64,000 nucleotides of DNA from Serratia symbiotica str. 'Cinara cedri'. GTDB lineage: Bacteria; Pseudomonadota; Gammaproteobacteria; Enterobacterales; Enterobacteriaceae. How positions within the stretch are numbered: position 1 is the stretch's first letter; every line of letters starts with the position of its first letter. The notes below the pieces were generated by a model, which saw only the letters and a program-made list of their open reading frames with translations, was not told the DNA's origin and made no database searches. Location: NCBI GenBank assembly GCA_000238975.1, contig CP002295.1, positions 372,001-436,000 on the forward strand. The letters run 5' to 3'. Of the stretch, positions 32,529-43,865 are shown one piece after another. Both the position numbers and the translations under genes were made by a program.

Positions 32529-32819
32529 GAAATTAGTCCACAGTTGTCTTTATTTGAATAAATATTATTTTTGTATTACATGATTAATTAACACTAGTTA
32601 ATAGTATCACGCTCTTATAATCTGCAATATTTTTTCTTAACCATAAATCAAATGCAACAAAAGTTAGTATCTATTGTGGATGTGTGTTATAAAGTATACT
32701 GAATATTTGCTGTTCTATGTCCTCTTGAGGACTATTTTAGTGGTTCAAACAGTAGTTCAGTAGTTCAAATAGTAGTTTAGATATTTTTGGACTATCTACA
32801 CTAAATAATACATGCGTAT

Positions 32820-32920
32820 CGGCACATGAGTCAGGGCACTGTGTGGTGATCAATTACTCAAAGTCGGCGTTGTGGGATACATGGAGCCATAACTCCAACT
32901 AATTCTATAGAGGTTTCAAC
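32820..32920 (+). promoter_or_regulatory. rpsB leader, probable S2 autoregulatory site
   Basis: The last hundred bases before rpsB are much richer in G and C than the surrounding spacer and look conserved. A small hairpin, TGGAG (32882-32886) and CTCCA (32893-32897) with loop CCATAA, stands just ahead of the Shine-Dalgarno AGAGGT (32909-32914). GTTG at 32869-32872 could pair alternatively with CAAC at 32896-32899. In E. coli the rpsB-tsf leader is the target of repression by ribosomal protein S2, and the processed leader is known as tff. I infer the same here from position and retained structure. The other 290 bases toward map hold no gene. Confidence 0.5.
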
Positions 32921-33646
32921 ATGGCAACTGTTTCCATGCGTGATATGCTTAAAGCCGGTGTTCATTTCGGTCATCAGACTCGTTACTGGAACCCGAAAAT
33001 GAAGCCTTTTATCTTTGGCGCACGTAACAAGGTTCACATTATAAATCTTGAGCAAACTGTACCCATGTTTAACGCCGCCTTATCTCAACTAACAAAATTT
33101 GCTGCTCGTAAAGGCAAAATCTTATTCGTTGGTACTAAGCGAGCAGCGAGTGAAGCGGTAAAGGAAGCTGCACATAACTGTGATCAGTATTTTGTTAATC
33201 ATCGCTGGTTAGGTGGTATGTTAACTAACTGGAAAACTGTTCGTCAGTCAATCAAACGTTTAAAAGATCTTGAGCTCCAGTCCCAAGATGGCACCTTTGA
33301 TAAACTAACCAAAAAAGAAGCGTTAATGCGTACTCGTGAATTAGCTAAGCTAGAAAATTCGTTGGGCGGTATCAAGGGTATGGGCGGACTGCCTGATGCT
33401 TTGTTTGTTATTGATGCAAATCATGAACACATTGCGATTAAAGAAGCCAATAATTTGGGTATCCCAGTATTTTCTATTGTTGACACTAACTCTGCTCCAG
33501 ATGGTATTGATTTTATTATTCCTGGTAATGACGATGCAATTAGAGCAGTTTCCCTATATTTAACAGCTGTTGCTACTGCGATATGTGAAGGTCGTTCTCA
33601 AGATTTATCAGTTGAGGTATCAGAAAGTTTTATAGCAGCTGAATAA
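32921..33646 (+). CDS. rpsB: 30S ribosomal protein S2
   Basis: S2 binds late to the 30S body near the head and is needed for S1 binding. The protein has 241 aa, equal to E. coli. It begins [20 protein letters not shown] and contains [34 protein letters not shown] and the coiled-coil insertion around residues 105-155 ([20 protein letters not shown]). This is one of the least diverged genes in the window. It is followed by a hairpin and then tsf, so part of the transcripts may end between them, as known for rpsB-tsf in E. coli. Confidence 0.99.
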   Translation: MATVSMRDMLKAGVHFGHQTRYWNPKMKPFIFGARNKVHIINLEQTVPMFNAALSQLTKFAARKGKILFVGTKRAASEAVKEAAHNCDQYFVNHRWLGGMLTNWKTVRQSIKRLKDLELQSQDGTFDKLTKKEALMRTRELAKLENSLGGIKGMGGLPDALFVIDANHEHIAIKEANNLGIPVFSIVDTNSAPDGIDFIIPGNDDAIRAVSLYLTAVATAICEGRSQDLSVEVSESFIAAE

Positions 33647-33693
33647 TGAGGTAATTTTATTACTGATTAACCAGTTATTGACCTATTTTGGTT

Positions 33694-33716
33694 AGGGGCC
33701 TTTGAGGCTCCTTTTG
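33694..33716 (+). terminator. Hairpin/attenuator between rpsB and tsf
   Basis: AGGGGCC (33694-33700) pairs with GGCTCCT (33706-33712), including one G-U pair, around a 5-base loop, followed by TTT and further T-rich sequence. It looks like a weak Rho-independent terminator that would lower tsf expression relative to rpsB. G+C content far above its surroundings supports selection. Confidence 0.7.
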
Positions 33717-33765
33717 TTTATCTGGATGAGATGTGCCTTTTTATAAGATAATCGAGGAAAAATAA

Positions 33766-34611
33766 ATGGCTGATATTACTGCCGCTCTAGTAAAAGAGCT
33801 GCGCATGCGTACTGCGGCTGGTATTATGGATTGTAAAAATGCGTTGCTTGAGGTTAATGGTGACATAGTTTTAGCAATCGAAAATATGCGTATATCTGGC
33901 GCGATTAAAGCGGCAAAAAAAGCAAGTAATATTGCTGCTGATGGTGTAATTAAAGTTAAGATTAAGGAAAATTATGGCTTAATTTTAGAAGTGAACTGCC
34001 AGACTGACTTTGTAGCCAAAGAGATTGCTTTTCAAGCATTTGCTAATAAAGTTCTAGAGACTGCTATGATAGAAGGCATTAGTAATATTAGTGCATTAAA
34101 AGCATATTTTGAAGAAGAGCGTATTGCTTTAGTAGCTAAAATTGGTGAAAACATTAATATTCGCCGTATTGCTTCTCTTGAGGGCAGTATATTAAGTAGT
34201 TATTTACATGGCGAGCGTATTGGTGTTTTGATTGCTGCTACAGGCGATAATAAAGCACTAGTTAAGCAAATTGCTATGCATGTCGCAGCTAGTAAACCTG
34301 AGTTTATTAAGCCTGAAGATGTTTCCGCTCATTTGGTAGAAAAAGAGTATCAAGTTCAGTTAGATATCGCTATGCATTCTGGTAAGTCAAAAGCAATTAT
34401 AGAGAAAATAATTGAAGGGCGCATGAAGAAATTTACTAACGAAGTTTCTCTTATTGGACAGCCTTTTGTTATTGATCCTAGTCAGACTGTTGGCCAGGTC
34501 CTAAAGGGGCATTCTGTTAACATTACTAATTTTATTCGTTTTGAAGTAGGTGAGGGTATCGAAAAAAATAAAAATGATTTTGCTATTGAGGTAGCAGGAA
34601 TTAGTAATTAA
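33766..34611 (+). CDS. tsf: Elongation factor Ts
   Basis: EF-Ts releases GDP from EF-Tu. The protein has 281 aa (E. coli 283). The N-terminal domain ([20 protein letters not shown]) and the EF-Tu contact motif QTDFVAKE near residues 77-84 are intact; the core and C-terminal module end in [10 protein letters not shown]. It is more diverged than rpsB, with many Lys, Ile and Asn replacements typical of AT pressure. It is the second gene of rpsB-tsf, preceded by GAGGAAAA as Shine-Dalgarno sequence. Confidence 0.98.
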   Translation: MADITAALVKELRMRTAAGIMDCKNALLEVNGDIVLAIENMRISGAIKAAKKASNIAADGVIKVKIKENYGLILEVNCQTDFVAKEIAFQAFANKVLETAMIEGISNISALKAYFEEERIALVAKIGENINIRRIASLEGSILSSYLHGERIGVLIAATGDNKALVKQIAMHVAASKPEFIKPEDVSAHLVEKEYQVQLDIAMHSGKSKAIIEKIIEGRMKKFTNEVSLIGQPFVIDPSQTVGQVLKGHSVNITNFIRFEVGEGIEKNKNDFAIEVAGISN

Positions 34612-34735
34612 TCAAACTCTGTTCATACAGCAGTCACTCTTTAGTACAGTATAAAACTGTAACAAACTAGATAGCTATAGTACTGAGCTCCGGCGCATTT
34701 TATGGGTTTACTGATTGCATATTAGGACGAACACT

Positions 34736-35461
34736 ATGGCAACTAATGCAAAACCCGTATACCAACGTATCTTGCTTAAACTAAGCGGTGAGGCCCTGCA
34801 AGGTGCAGAGGGTTTTGGTATCGATGCTAGCGTTTTAGATCGTATGGCGTATGAAGTTAAAGAGTTAATTGAACTAGGGGTTCAGGTTGGTATAGTAATC
34901 GGTGGTGGAAATTTATTTCGTGGCGTAGGTTTAGCGGCAGCTGGTATGAATCGTGTAGTGGGTGATCATATGGGTATGTTAGCTACTGTTATGAATGGCT
35001 TAGCTATGCGTGATGCATTGCATCGTGCTTATGTAAATGCTCGTCTAATGTCCGCAATTCCATTGAATGGTGTTTGTGATAATTATAGTTGGGCATCGGC
35101 TATTAGCCTATTACGTAATAACCGTGTAGTAATTTTTTCTGCTGGTACAGGTAATCCATTTTTTACGACTGATTCTGCTGCTTGTTTACGTGGTATTGAA
35201 ATTGAAGCTGATGTAGTTTTAAAAGCTACTAAAGTAGATGGCGTATATTCTGCTGATCCAATTAAAAACCCAAGTGCAACGTTGCATGAGCAATTAACTT
35301 ATCAAGATGTGTTAGAGCGTGAGCTAAAAGTGATGGATTTAGCTGCATTTACATTAGCGCGAGACCATAGTTTGCCAATACGAGTGTTTAACATTAACAA
35401 GCCTGGTGCGCTGCGTCGTGTGATGTTAGGTGAGCATGAAGGGACATTGATTTGTAAATAA
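34736..35461 (+). CDS. pyrH: UMP kinase PyrH
   Basis: PyrH phosphorylates UMP to UDP. With the ATG at 34736 ([17 protein letters not shown]) the protein has 241 aa, the E. coli length; an in-frame ATG at 34715 would add seven residues without precedent, and AGGA lies correctly spaced before 34736. Nucleotide-binding blocks [34 protein letters not shown] and [13 protein letters not shown] are intact. It is in the order tsf-pyrH-frr, as in E. coli, with a 124-base spacer from tsf. Confidence 0.98.
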   Translation: MATNAKPVYQRILLKLSGEALQGAEGFGIDASVLDRMAYEVKELIELGVQVGIVIGGGNLFRGVGLAAAGMNRVVGDHMGMLATVMNGLAMRDALHRAYVNARLMSAIPLNGVCDNYSWASAISLLRNNRVVIFSAGTGNPFFTTDSAACLRGIEIEADVVLKATKVDGVYSADPIKNPSATLHEQLTYQDVLERELKVMDLAAFTLARDHSLPIRVFNINKPGALRRVMLGEHEGTLICK

Positions 35462-35881
35462 TCAAGCTAAAATTTTATCTGATGATGTTTGGATTATCAT
35501 TATTTGTATATTAGATCTTTATAGTATATTGAGAAGGTGAAAGTTGGTCAGTATTACTTGGGGGGTTAAAATATAAAATATGGCTGCGTGTATATTATTA
35601 CACGTATGCATTATTGATAATTTTATTAATTAATTATGCATGTGTAGTTTAGATATGACAATTAAGCACCTTAAAGCAAAATAAGATAGATAGGGTGTTT
35701 GAATTGACAAGCTCTAAAGTCATTTCATTAAATAAATGATTACACGATAATTATTACAGTATGCTTTATACCTCTCCACATAGATAGATAAATACTAAGT
35801 TAGTATTTGTGTGTCTTTAATACAATAAACAGGTGATGTTAATTATTTTTACCTAGTAATTAGTTTTTTAGGGTTACAAAC
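35462..35881. other. Spacer between pyrH and frr
   Basis: 420 bases without a gene, longer than I recall from E. coli. I see no remnant, clear terminator or promoter. The last 12 bases before frr carry AGGG as a possible ribosome-binding site. Expansion by small insertions in non-coding DNA is the likely origin. Confidence 0.5.
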
Positions 35882-36440
35882 GTGATTAATGAAATTAGAA
35901 AAGATGCAGATATGCGCATGGAAAAAAGTGTAGAAGCATTTACTAATCAAATTAGTAAAGTGCGTACTGGTCGTGCTTCTCCTGGTATCTTAGACAGCAT
36001 TATGGTAAAATATTATAATGTAGCTACTCCACTGCGTCAGTTAGCTAGTGTGACTGTTGAAAACTATCACACCTTGGTGCTCAATTTATTTGACCCTTCT
36101 TTTAGTTCGGCTATTGAGAAGGCTATAATGTCTTCAGATTTAGGTTTAAATCCAAACTCAGCCGGTAGTGTGATTCGCATACCTCTGCCGCCTCTAACTG
36201 AAGAGCGCCGCAAGCATTTGATTAAGGTAGTGCGCGCTGAAGCTGAGCAGGCTCGTGTGGCGGTACGTAACGTACGCCGTGATGCTAATGAAAAAATGAA
36301 AGCTTTGACTAAAAAATAAAGAAATTAGTGAAGATTTTGATCGTCGTTTTCATGATGACATTCAAAAAATTACTGATTCTTATATTAAGTCACTTGATAT
36401 TGCATTAGCGAAAAAAGAAAAAGAGCTATTAGATTTTTAA
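35882..36440 (+). CDS. frr: Ribosome recycling factor, frame broken in an A6 run
   Basis: RRF, with EF-G, splits the post-termination ribosome and is essential in bacteria. The start is GTG at 35882 ([20 protein letters not shown]). The frame is intact for 145 codons and then ends at TAA 36317-36319, directly after six A residues (36311-36316). Skipping one base continues as [18 protein letters not shown] and runs to the stop at 36438-36440, matching the RRF C-terminus. The repaired gene has exactly 185 codons, the E. coli length. Without the tail the protein would lack the end of the long three-helix bundle. All coding blocks on both sides are well conserved, which argues that the gene is still used, probably through slippage of RNA polymerase or the ribosome on the A run. 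A sequencing error is the main alternative. Confidence 0.9.
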
Positions 36441-36458
36441 TCGATATCAGAGTAGAGG

Positions 36459-36488
36459 AAAGCGTCGCTTATGCGGCGCTTTGTTTTT
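36459..36488 (+). terminator. Rho-independent terminator after frr
   Basis: AAAGCGTCGC (36459-36468) pairs with GCGGCGCTTT (36473-36482), with one G-U wobble, around the loop TTAT, followed by GTTTTT. This is a textbook terminator, the best in the window, and lies 18 bases after the true frr stop (36440), which also supports that the frr gene extends to 36440 rather than 36319. Confidence 0.92.
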
Positions 36489-36594
36489 ACGTTATATAGA
36501 ACCTATTTAATGGTACTGATAAAGTGTTAATAAGTACATCTGAGGTCATACTGGAAGGCTTATGGTTTTATCAGGCAGTTATTCAAGGCGGCTT

Positions 36595-37794
36595 ATGAAG
36601 CAATTAACTATTCTTGGCTCAACTGGTACGGTAGGTATTAGCACCTTAGCTGTTGTCAGAGAACATCCTGAGCTTTTTGCGATTAAGGCATTGGTAGCTG
36701 GTCGTAATGTGGCAGTCATGGCTCAACAGTGTATGGTGTTTCGTCCAACTTATGCGGCAATGGCGTATGAAAGCTCTGCACGTGAACTACGTATTATTCT
36801 ATCAGAAAACGGTTTAGATACAGAGGTACTGTCAGGTAAAGATGCAGCCTGCGAGTTAGCAGCATTAGGGGATGTTGATCAAGTAACAGCAGCAATTGTA
36901 GGTACTGCTGGGCTATTACCGACATTAGCAGCTATTAGAGCAGGTAAACAGGTGTTATTAGCTAATAAAGAGGCATTAGTAACTTGTGGGCGACTGTTTA
37001 TGGAGGCTGTGCAAAAGAGTCAGGCACAGTTACTGCCATTAGATAGCGAGCATAATGCAATTTTTCAGAGCTTGCCTGAAAGTATTCAGCGCCAGTTAGG
37101 ATATGCGTCGTTGGATGAGCATGGTGTTTCTGGCATTGTACTTACTGGTTCTGGCGGGCCTTTTTTAACTATGCCACTAGAGCAGTTTGTAACAATAACC
37201 CCATATCAAGCATGTGCTCACCCTAATTGGTCTATGGGTCGTAAAATATCAGTTGATTCGGCTACTATGATGAATAAAGGTCTAGAGTATATTGAGGCTC
37301 GCTGGTTATTTAATGCGTCTGCAAAACAAATAGAAGTAATATTGCACCCTCAATCTATAATTCATTCAATGGTACGCTACACTGATGGCAGTGTGCTAGC
37401 TCAGTTGGGAACCCCAGATATGCGCACCCCAATTGCCCATGCGATAGCTTATCCGCAGCGAGTTTATTCTGGCGCAGAAATATTGGATTTTTGCCGTATT
37501 GGTTCATTAACTTTTGCTGAATTAGAACGCGAGCGTTATCCTTGTTTCTATCTAGCAATTGAGGCTTTTGATACCGGGCAGGCGGCAACCACTGCATTGA
37601 ATGCTATCGACGAGATTGCCGTAGCAGCGTTTTTGCATAAACAGATTCGTTTTACTGATATCGCTAAAGTTAATCGCAAAGTATTAGAGAGTTTATCATT
37701 ACAGGAGCCGTCCTGTATTGATGCAGTATTAGAAATAGATTGCCAAGCACGATCAGTTGCCAGTGAAGTAGTTAAATCTATGAGAATTTTTTAA
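36595..37794 (+). CDS. dxr: 1-deoxy-D-xylulose 5-phosphate reductoisomerase Dxr
   Basis: Dxr converts DXP to methylerythritol phosphate, the first committed step of the MEP isoprenoid pathway. I choose the ATG at 36595 ([20 protein letters not shown]), which matches the family start and follows AAGGCGG; this gives 399 aa (E. coli 398). An upstream ATG at 36562 adds 11 residues lacking homology. The NADPH-binding GSTGTVG, metal and substrate motifs [12 protein letters not shown] and [20 protein letters not shown] are complete. The product pathway supplies undecaprenyl phosphate through the next gene, uppS. Order frr-dxr-uppS-cdsA-rseP-bamA matches E. coli. Confidence 0.97.
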   Translation: MKQLTILGSTGTVGISTLAVVREHPELFAIKALVAGRNVAVMAQQCMVFRPTYAAMAYESSARELRIILSENGLDTEVLSGKDAACELAALGDVDQVTAAIVGTAGLLPTLAAIRAGKQVLLANKEALVTCGRLFMEAVQKSQAQLLPLDSEHNAIFQSLPESIQRQLGYASLDEHGVSGIVLTGSGGPFLTMPLEQFVTITPYQACAHPNWSMGRKISVDSATMMNKGLEYIEARWLFNASAKQIEVILHPQSIIHSMVRYTDGSVLAQLGTPDMRTPIAHAIAYPQRVYSGAEILDFCRIGSLTFAELERERYPCFYLAIEAFDTGQAATTALNAIDEIAVAAFLHKQIRFTDIAKVNRKVLESLSLQEPSCIDAVLEIDCQARSVASEVVKSMRIF

Positions 37795-38063
37795 CAAATA
37801 TAATTTGATTTTATTAATAACTTGTGAATTCCCGAGAGGGTTTGTTTGTTCATGGTAAGCTGAGCTGTTATAGTTATTTTAATTTTGCTAGAAATTTATA
37901 TGGTTGAAGACATTACAATTTGCATTATAAATATTAGTAGTGATTTAGAAGTTTCAGGTATATTGGAATAAATTATAGAATCTTACTAGATGCGCATCTT
38001 TTTTGAAAAAATAATATTAAAGTAAGTAATTATATATTTCTATTAAGGCGATCAATATTAGTT

Positions 38064-38843
38064 ATGGTGTTCGATAATTCACAAGAGGCTAATTCTTCCC
38101 ATATAGTTCCACGTCATGTTGCTATTATTATGGATGGCAATGGGCGTTGGGCTAAACATCACGGTAAATTACGTGCTTTTGGTCATAAAGCAGGGGTAAA
38201 ATCGGTACGCCGTACAGTGAGTTTTGCCGTTCGTAACTTTTTAGAAGTGCTCACTCTTTATGCTTTTAGTAGCGAAAATTGGAATCGCTCGATACAGGAA
38301 GTTTCTGCGTTAATGGAGTTATTTATCCATGCCTTAGATAGTGAACTAAAAAGTTTACAGAAGCATAATGTTAGGCTGCGAGTAATTGGTGATATTGGTC
38401 GTTTTAGTGAGCGTTTGCAAGAACGTATTTATCTCTCTGAGTGTCTGACAAAAAATAACAACGGTTTAACACTTAACATTGCCGCTAATTATGGTGGGCG
38501 TTGGGACATCATTCAGGGAGTTAAGAAGTTAGCTGAACTAACACAAAGCGGCATGCTGCACCCTGATCAGATTAATGAAGAGTTATTTAGTAAATATATC
38601 TGTATGAACGATTTAGTGCCGGTAGATTTAGTTATTCGTACTGGCGGCGAACATCGTATTAGTAATTTTTTATTGTGGCAGATAGCTTATGCGGAGCTGT
38701 ATTTTACTAATGCTCTCTGGCCTGATTTTAATGAACATATTTTTGAAGATGCACTAAATGTATTCGCACAGCGTGAGCGACGTTTTGGGGGTACAAAATC
38801 TATTATATCATCACCTATGTCTTCTAAGGGGGATATTTGCTAA
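38064..38843 (+). CDS. uppS: Undecaprenyl diphosphate synthase UppS (IspU)
   Basis: UppS elongates farnesyl diphosphate with eight cis isoprene units to make the carrier lipid for peptidoglycan and O-antigen. The protein has 259 aa (E. coli 253). The active-site Asp24 is in HVAIIMDGNGRWAK; other signatures are YAFSSENWNR and the C-terminal DLVIRTGGEHRISNFLLWQ. The end overlaps the next gene cdsA by 7 bases, indicating translational coupling. The C-terminal tail ([14 protein letters not shown]) is slightly longer than in E. coli. Confidence 0.97.
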   Translation: MVFDNSQEANSSHIVPRHVAIIMDGNGRWAKHHGKLRAFGHKAGVKSVRRTVSFAVRNFLEVLTLYAFSSENWNRSIQEVSALMELFIHALDSELKSLQKHNVRLRVIGDIGRFSERLQERIYLSECLTKNNNGLTLNIAANYGGRWDIIQGVKKLAELTQSGMLHPDQINEELFSKYICMNDLVPVDLVIRTGGEHRISNFLLWQIAYAELYFTNALWPDFNEHIFEDALNVFAQRERRFGGTKSIISSPMSSKGDIC

Positions 38844-39685
38844 AGCATCGCTTCGTAACTACTTTGCTTTTAATTCCTTTGGTTATTATGGTGTTATTTT
38901 TATTGCCGCCATTAATGTTTATTTTAATTATGTTAATGGTATGTATGTTAGCTGCTTGGGAATGGGGGGCATTAGCTGGTTTTACTGTGCCTATGCATCG
39001 TATTTTGTTAATGATGCTATATGGCTTGATATTGATATTCATGACACTTAGTGTGCCTGCTTACTCTGATGCTATTAATCTTCTATTGCTGCGCGGTGTG
39101 CTGTGGTTATCATTAGCTTGGTGGTTAGTTGCATTATTATTAGTGCTATTTTATCCCCAGTCATCGGCATTTTGGCGTCACTCACGTTTCTTATTCTTAA
39201 TTTTTGGACAGCTTATTATTATACCCTTTTTTTGGGGTATGTTTGTGCTGCGTTTGCATGGTTATGATGAAAATTCTTATACTGGTGCATGGCGGTTATT
39301 ATATGTAATGTTATTGGTGTGGGGTGTAGATTCTGGTGCTTACATATTTGGTAAATTATTTGGTAAGCATAAACTGGCATCAAAAGTTTCACCAGGCAAG
39401 ACCTGGGAGGGGATAATTGGTGGGTTGATAACTTCAGCTTGTATTTGGTGGTTGTTTAACTGTTATGTGTCATTGAATATATCTTCGTTAAGTATATTGA
39501 TTTGTTCAATTATTGCTGTGCTAGCTGCTATCACAGGTGATCTAGTTGAAAGTATGTTCAAGCGTGTAGCGGGTGTTAAAGATAGCGGGTATTTGATGCC
39601 AGGTCATGGAGGTATCTTAGACCGTATTGATAGCCTGACTGCGGCCGCGCCTTTGTTTGCTGTTTTTATATTTTTAGTGCTTTAA
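38837..39685 (+). CDS. cdsA: Phosphatidate cytidylyltransferase CdsA
   Basis: CdsA makes CDP-diacylglycerol from phosphatidate and CTP in the inner membrane, the branch point to phosphatidylethanolamine and phosphatidylglycerol. The start is TTG at 38837 inside the uppS end, with AAGGGGGA upstream; it gives [18 protein letters not shown], as in the family. The protein has 282 aa (E. coli 285). Many membrane helices can be seen from residue 8 on. The CDS signature is complete near the C-terminus: [20 protein letters not shown], followed by [14 protein letters not shown]. Its product is the substrate of PssA, whose gene end is at the right edge of this window. Confidence 0.97.
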   Translation: MLKHRFVTTLLLIPLVIMVLFLLPPLMFILIMLMVCMLAAWEWGALAGFTVPMHRILLMMLYGLILIFMTLSVPAYSDAINLLLLRGVLWLSLAWWLVALLLVLFYPQSSAFWRHSRFLFLIFGQLIIIPFFWGMFVLRLHGYDENSYTGAWRLLYVMLLVWGVDSGAYIFGKLFGKHKLASKVSPGKTWEGIIGGLITSACIWWLFNCYVSLNISSLSILICSIIAVLAAITGDLVESMFKRVAGVKDSGYLMPGHGGILDRIDSLTAAAPLFAVFIFLVL

Positions 39686-39713
39686 GGTGTTAATAGCAAG
39701 GAGTGAACTGATA

Positions 39714-41069
39714 ATGTTTAGTATGCTTTGGAACCTGTCGGCTTTTTTAGTAGCGCTTGGCATACTAATAACTGTGCATGAGTTTGGGCATTTCTGGGTT
39801 GCGCGTCGGTGCGGTGTGCATGTAGAACGCTTCTGTATTGGGCTTGGTCCTCCTCTTTGGAGCTATACTGACCGCAAGGGTACAGAGTATGTTGTTGCTC
39901 TTATTCCGCTTGGGGGTTATATAAAGATGTTGGGTGAACAAGTGGGGGTGTTTGCAATTTCTCGCAGTCATGAAGTATTTAATAATAAATCTATCTTGCA
40001 ACGCGCTATAATTGTTAGCGCTGGTCCCATTGCTAACTTTTTATTTGCTATTTTTGCATATTGGTTCGTGTTTATTGTCGGCATTCCTACTTTACGTCCA
40101 GTTATTGGTGAAATTTTGCCACACTCTATTGCTGCAAAGGCTGAAATTTCATCCGGAATGGAATTTAAGTCGGTGAATGGTATTATAACATCTGACTGGG
40201 GATCTGTTCGTCTTGCATTAATAAAAGGGATGGGTGGCGTACAGACTAAGGTGATTATGTTACCGCCAGACTCTTTACAACAGGTAATTAAAATTCTAGA
40301 TCTGCATCGATCGCATTTTGAGTTAAATAAACAGGATCCTGTGTTGGCATTAGGTATAATTCCGCGTGGTCCACAGATAGAATCAGTGCTTGTTCAGGTG
40401 CAGATAGGTTCAGCGGCGCAAAGGGCGGGATTACATGCAGGGGATAAGGTTATCAAAATTAATGGCCAACTATTAACTAATTGGCAAGCAATATCCAGGA
40501 TTATTCAAGATAGCCCGGGTAAATCTTTAGTTTTAGAGATCGAAAGAAATAATCTTCCCCTGTGTTTAACGTTAATACCAGACACAAAAGTTATGAGAAC
40601 AGGTAATTTAGTAGGTTTTGCTGGTATTACTCCTAAAGTATTACCTTTACCAGAAGAGTATAAGATCATTCATCAATATGGATGTTTTCAGGCGTTGTAT
40701 CTAGCTAGTGATAAAATCTGGCAACTAATAAAGTTAACAGCTGGCATGCTAATGAAATTAATAATTGGTGATATAAATATAAATAGCTTAGGTGGTCCAA
40801 TTGCAATCGCACAGGGAGCCGGGGCATCAGCTGATAGTGGATTAGTGTATTACTTTATGTTCTTGGCGTTAATTAGTGTCAATTTAGGTATTATTAATCT
40901 TTTTCCTTTACCCGTATTAGATGGTGGGCACCTTATATTTTTAGCAATAGAAAGAATAAAAGGGAGTCCGGTTTCTAAAGAAATGCAAGAGTATAGTTAT
41001 CGCATGGGTTCAATCATGCTGGTATTGCTTATGGGTCTTGTGCTTTTTAATGATTTTTCTCGCCTTTAG
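39714..41069 (+). CDS. rseP: Site-2 protease RseP
   Basis: RseP is the inner-membrane zinc protease that cuts RseA in the sigma-E response and removes signal-peptide remnants. The family start is [16 protein letters not shown] at ATG 39714, 10 bases after AAGGAG, giving 451 aa (E. coli 450); a GTG at 39687 in the same frame has no support. The zinc site HEFGH lies at residues 22-26 and the third ligand in [12 protein letters not shown] near residue 400. Two PDZ domains occupy the periplasmic part, with the usual [15 protein letters not shown] in the second. It lies between cdsA and bamA as in E. coli. Whether sigma-E and RseA persist cannot be seen here. Confidence 0.97.
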   Translation: MFSMLWNLSAFLVALGILITVHEFGHFWVARRCGVHVERFCIGLGPPLWSYTDRKGTEYVVALIPLGGYIKMLGEQVGVFAISRSHEVFNNKSILQRAIIVSAGPIANFLFAIFAYWFVFIVGIPTLRPVIGEILPHSIAAKAEISSGMEFKSVNGIITSDWGSVRLALIKGMGGVQTKVIMLPPDSLQQVIKILDLHRSHFELNKQDPVLALGIIPRGPQIESVLVQVQIGSAAQRAGLHAGDKVIKINGQLLTNWQAISRIIQDSPGKSLVLEIERNNLPLCLTLIPDTKVMRTGNLVGFAGITPKVLPLPEEYKIIHQYGCFQALYLASDKIWQLIKLTAGMLMKLIIGDININSLGGPIAIAQGAGASADSGLVYYFMFLALISVNLGIINLFPLPVLDGGHLIFLAIERIKGSPVSKEMQEYSYRMGSIMLVLLMGLVLFNDFSRL

Positions 41070-41104
41070 AGGTGGGGATATATTAGGAATAATGAATAAT
41101 AACA

Positions 41105-43510
41105 ATGGCGATAAAAAAAATTCTTATAGCAGCGCTCCTATTTAGTAGCGCAATTGTATATGGTTCAGATGGTTTTGTTGTAAAGGATATTCGTTTTGAA
41201 GGGTTGCAACGTGTTACTGTAGGTGCGGTGTCATTACATATGCCGGTGCATTTAGGCGATACTATAACTAACGAGGGTATTAGTAATATTATTCATGTTT
41301 TGTTTGCTATTGGTGATTTTGAGGACATTCACGTACTACGCGATGGTAATACATTGATTATTCAGGTGAAAGAAAGACCTATAATTACTAGTATTACTTT
41401 TTTTGGCAACAAGTCAATAAAAGAAGATATGCTGAAGAAGCACTTAGAAAGTATTGGCGTGCGGGCTGGTGATGTCCTTAATCATATGTCTCTTACTCTT
41501 TTTGAGAAGAGTATGAAGAATTTCTATTATAGCCTTGGTAAATATAGTGTATTAGTGAAAGCAGTAATAATACCGCTGTCTCATAACCGTGTTAATCTGA
41601 AATTTTTTTTCACGGAAGGCACTTCTGCAAGATTACAGCAAATCAATATTATTGGCAATAGCGCTTTTACTTATGATCAACTAATTTCACATTTTCAACT
41701 GCGCGATAAAGTGCAGTGGTGGAACTTAATTGACGATAAAAACTATCAGACACAAAAACTTTCAGGTGATCTAGAAAATTTGCGCAGTTTTTATCTCAAC
41801 CGTGGTTACGCGTGCTTTAATATTAATTCTACTCAAGTTAGTTTAACGCCGGATAAAAAAGGTGTTTATGTCACAATTAATATAACTGAGGGTCAACAGT
41901 ATAAAGTATCTCAGATATTAGTGAATGGTAATTTAGCGGGGCATACGGAAGAGGTTGTGCAATTAACTAAAATTGTATCCGATAAATTATACCATGGCGG
42001 GAAAGTTACTACAATGGAAGAGAGTATCAAAAGGATGTTAGGTCGTTATGGTTACGCTTATCCGCGTGTTACTACTCAGTTAGAAATTAATGATCATGAT
42101 AAAATAATAACACTCCATGTAAATGTTGATGTAGGTAACCGATTTTATGTGCGTCGTATTAAGTTTGAAGGCAATGATATTAGTAAAGACTCTATATTAC
42201 GTCGTGAAATGCGTCAGATGGAAGGAGCTTGGTTAAGTAGCATTCAGGTAGAGCAGGGCAAGGAACGACTAAATCGTCTAGGTTATTTTGAGACGGTAGA
42301 TGTTGAAATTCAACAAATACCAAATACCTATGATCAAGTCGATATTATCTATAAGGTACAAGAACGTAATACTGGTAGTTTTAATTTTGGTGTTGGCTAT
42401 GGCACTGAAAGTGGTGTGAGTTTTCAAACGGGTATACAGCAGGATAATTGGCTAGGTACTGGATATTCTGTAGGAATGAATGGATCTAAGAATAATTATC
42501 AAGCGTATACTGAACTTTCAGTGACTGATCCGTATTTCACTATAGATGGCGTGAGTTTAGGTGGGCATATTTTCTACAATAACTTCAAAGCGGATAATGC
42601 TGATCTATCTGATTATACTAATAAGAGTTACGGGGTTAACGGTACTCTTGGTTTTCCGATTAATGAAAATATCTTATTGCATGGCGGTTTAGGTTATATA
42701 CATAATGGTTTATCTAATATGCAGCCACAAATTGCTATGTGGCGTTATTTGAAATCAGTTGGAATTAATCCGAACATTATCGATCGAGCTAGTTATTCGG
42801 CTGATGATTTTATTTTAAGTATTGGGTGGACTGCTAATTATTTAGATCGCGGTTATTTCCCTACGGCCGGTAATCGCACTATGCTAAATGGTAAAGTCAC
42901 GATTCCTGGTTCAGACAATATGTATTACAAAGTAATATTAGAGAGCGTGCAGTATGTGCCTATTAATAATGACTTAACTTGGGTGCTTTTAGGACGAGGC
43001 CGTATTGGTTATGCTGATGGCTTTAGTGGTAAGGAGATACCGTTTTATGAAAATTTCTATGCAGGGGGTCCTAGTACTTTGCGCGGCTTTCAGTCCAACA
43101 TTATTGGCCCAAAAGCAGTATACTACAATTCTCACGCACATAGCTGCACTGATCAGACAAAGATTTGCAATTCAGATGATGCTATAGGCGGTAATGCTAT
43201 AGCAGTTACTAGTTTAGAATTAATTACTCCAACTCCATTTATCAGTGAAAAATACGTTAAGTCTATACGTACGTCTCTATTCTTGGATACTGGCACAGTG
43301 TGGGATACTAAATGGCAGAATACTTCTGATACCATTAAGTACAACACACCTTCTTATAGCAAGATAGGAAATATCCGTGCTTCTTATGGTGTCTCATTGC
43401 AATGGATGTCCCCATTAGGGCCATTAGTTTTTTCTTATGCTAAACCATTAAAAAAATATGATGGCGATAAGTCTGAAATGCTCCAGTTTAATATTGGTAA
43501 AACTTGGTAA
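41105..43510 (+). CDS. bamA: Outer-membrane assembly factor BamA
   Basis: BamA is the barrel core of the BAM complex that inserts beta-barrel proteins into the outer membrane. The protein has 801 aa (E. coli 810). A signal peptide ([20 protein letters not shown]) precedes five POTRA domains, beginning [20 protein letters not shown] and running to about residue 420, followed by the barrel. The conserved loop-6 motif is [12 protein letters not shown], and the C-terminal beta signal ends in FNIGKTW with the terminal aromatic residue. It has no frameshift. The next gene, skp, encodes a chaperone for its substrates. Confidence 0.98.
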   Translation: MAIKKILIAALLFSSAIVYGSDGFVVKDIRFEGLQRVTVGAVSLHMPVHLGDTITNEGISNIIHVLFAIGDFEDIHVLRDGNTLIIQVKERPIITSITFFGNKSIKEDMLKKHLESIGVRAGDVLNHMSLTLFEKSMKNFYYSLGKYSVLVKAVIIPLSHNRVNLKFFFTEGTSARLQQINIIGNSAFTYDQLISHFQLRDKVQWWNLIDDKNYQTQKLSGDLENLRSFYLNRGYACFNINSTQVSLTPDKKGVYVTINITEGQQYKVSQILVNGNLAGHTEEVVQLTKIVSDKLYHGGKVTTMEESIKRMLGRYGYAYPRVTTQLEINDHDKIITLHVNVDVGNRFYVRRIKFEGNDISKDSILRREMRQMEGAWLSSIQVEQGKERLNRLGYFETVDVEIQQIPNTYDQVDIIYKVQERNTGSFNFGVGYGTESGVSFQTGIQQDNWLGTGYSVGMNGSKNNYQAYTELSVTDPYFTIDGVSLGGHIFYNNFKADNADLSDYTNKSYGVNGTLGFPINENILLHGGLGYIHNGLSNMQPQIAMWRYLKSVGINPNIIDRASYSADDFILSIGWTANYLDRGYFPTAGNRTMLNGKVTIPGSDNMYYKVILESVQYVPINNDLTWVLLGRGRIGYADGFSGKEIPFYENFYAGGPSTLRGFQSNIIGPKAVYYNSHAHSCTDQTKICNSDDAIGGNAIAVTSLELITPTPFISEKYVKSIRTSLFLDTGTVWDTKWQNTSDTIKYNTPSYSKIGNIRASYGVSLQWMSPLGPLVFSYAKPLKKYDGDKSEMLQFNIGKTW

Positions 43511-43865
43511 ATATTTTTTGAGTTGGAAGCAAATATATATTTTAAGGATTTTAATGCATATGCGGTAGTAACTTAGCGATAAATTTATTAGGGGTTCATT
43601 GTAATATTATTGGTGCTTAGCAATGGGACAAGAGAGCAATCATAATATACATTAATATTTAGTATCTTATATAAGTAATTTATTAGTCCATACTAGAAAG
43701 TATAGTGCATAGGCAACACAAAGGATGAATGTCATGATAATAATTATAAATATTAGTAATTTTTGAATAGTGATTCATGACATATTGTTTTAAATAGGGT
43801 GAATTTAGAAGGTTCTATAATTTAGTGTTATATAACGCTAATAGCTAGATAGTAAGGAGTTTATA
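43511..43865. other. Spacer between bamA and skp
   Basis: 355 bases without a gene, longer than the spacer I recall from E. coli. I see no clear terminator or promoter. AAGGAG lies 7 bases before the skp start. Nothing else stands out. Confidence 0.5.

Noticed and set aside
32858-33055. Minus-strand open frame opposite the rpsB start, and similar antisense frames over thyA, recD, mltA, lpxA, lpxB and proS
   Set aside because: They are shadows of strongly conserved genes on the other strand, with no ribosome-binding sites or family likeness.
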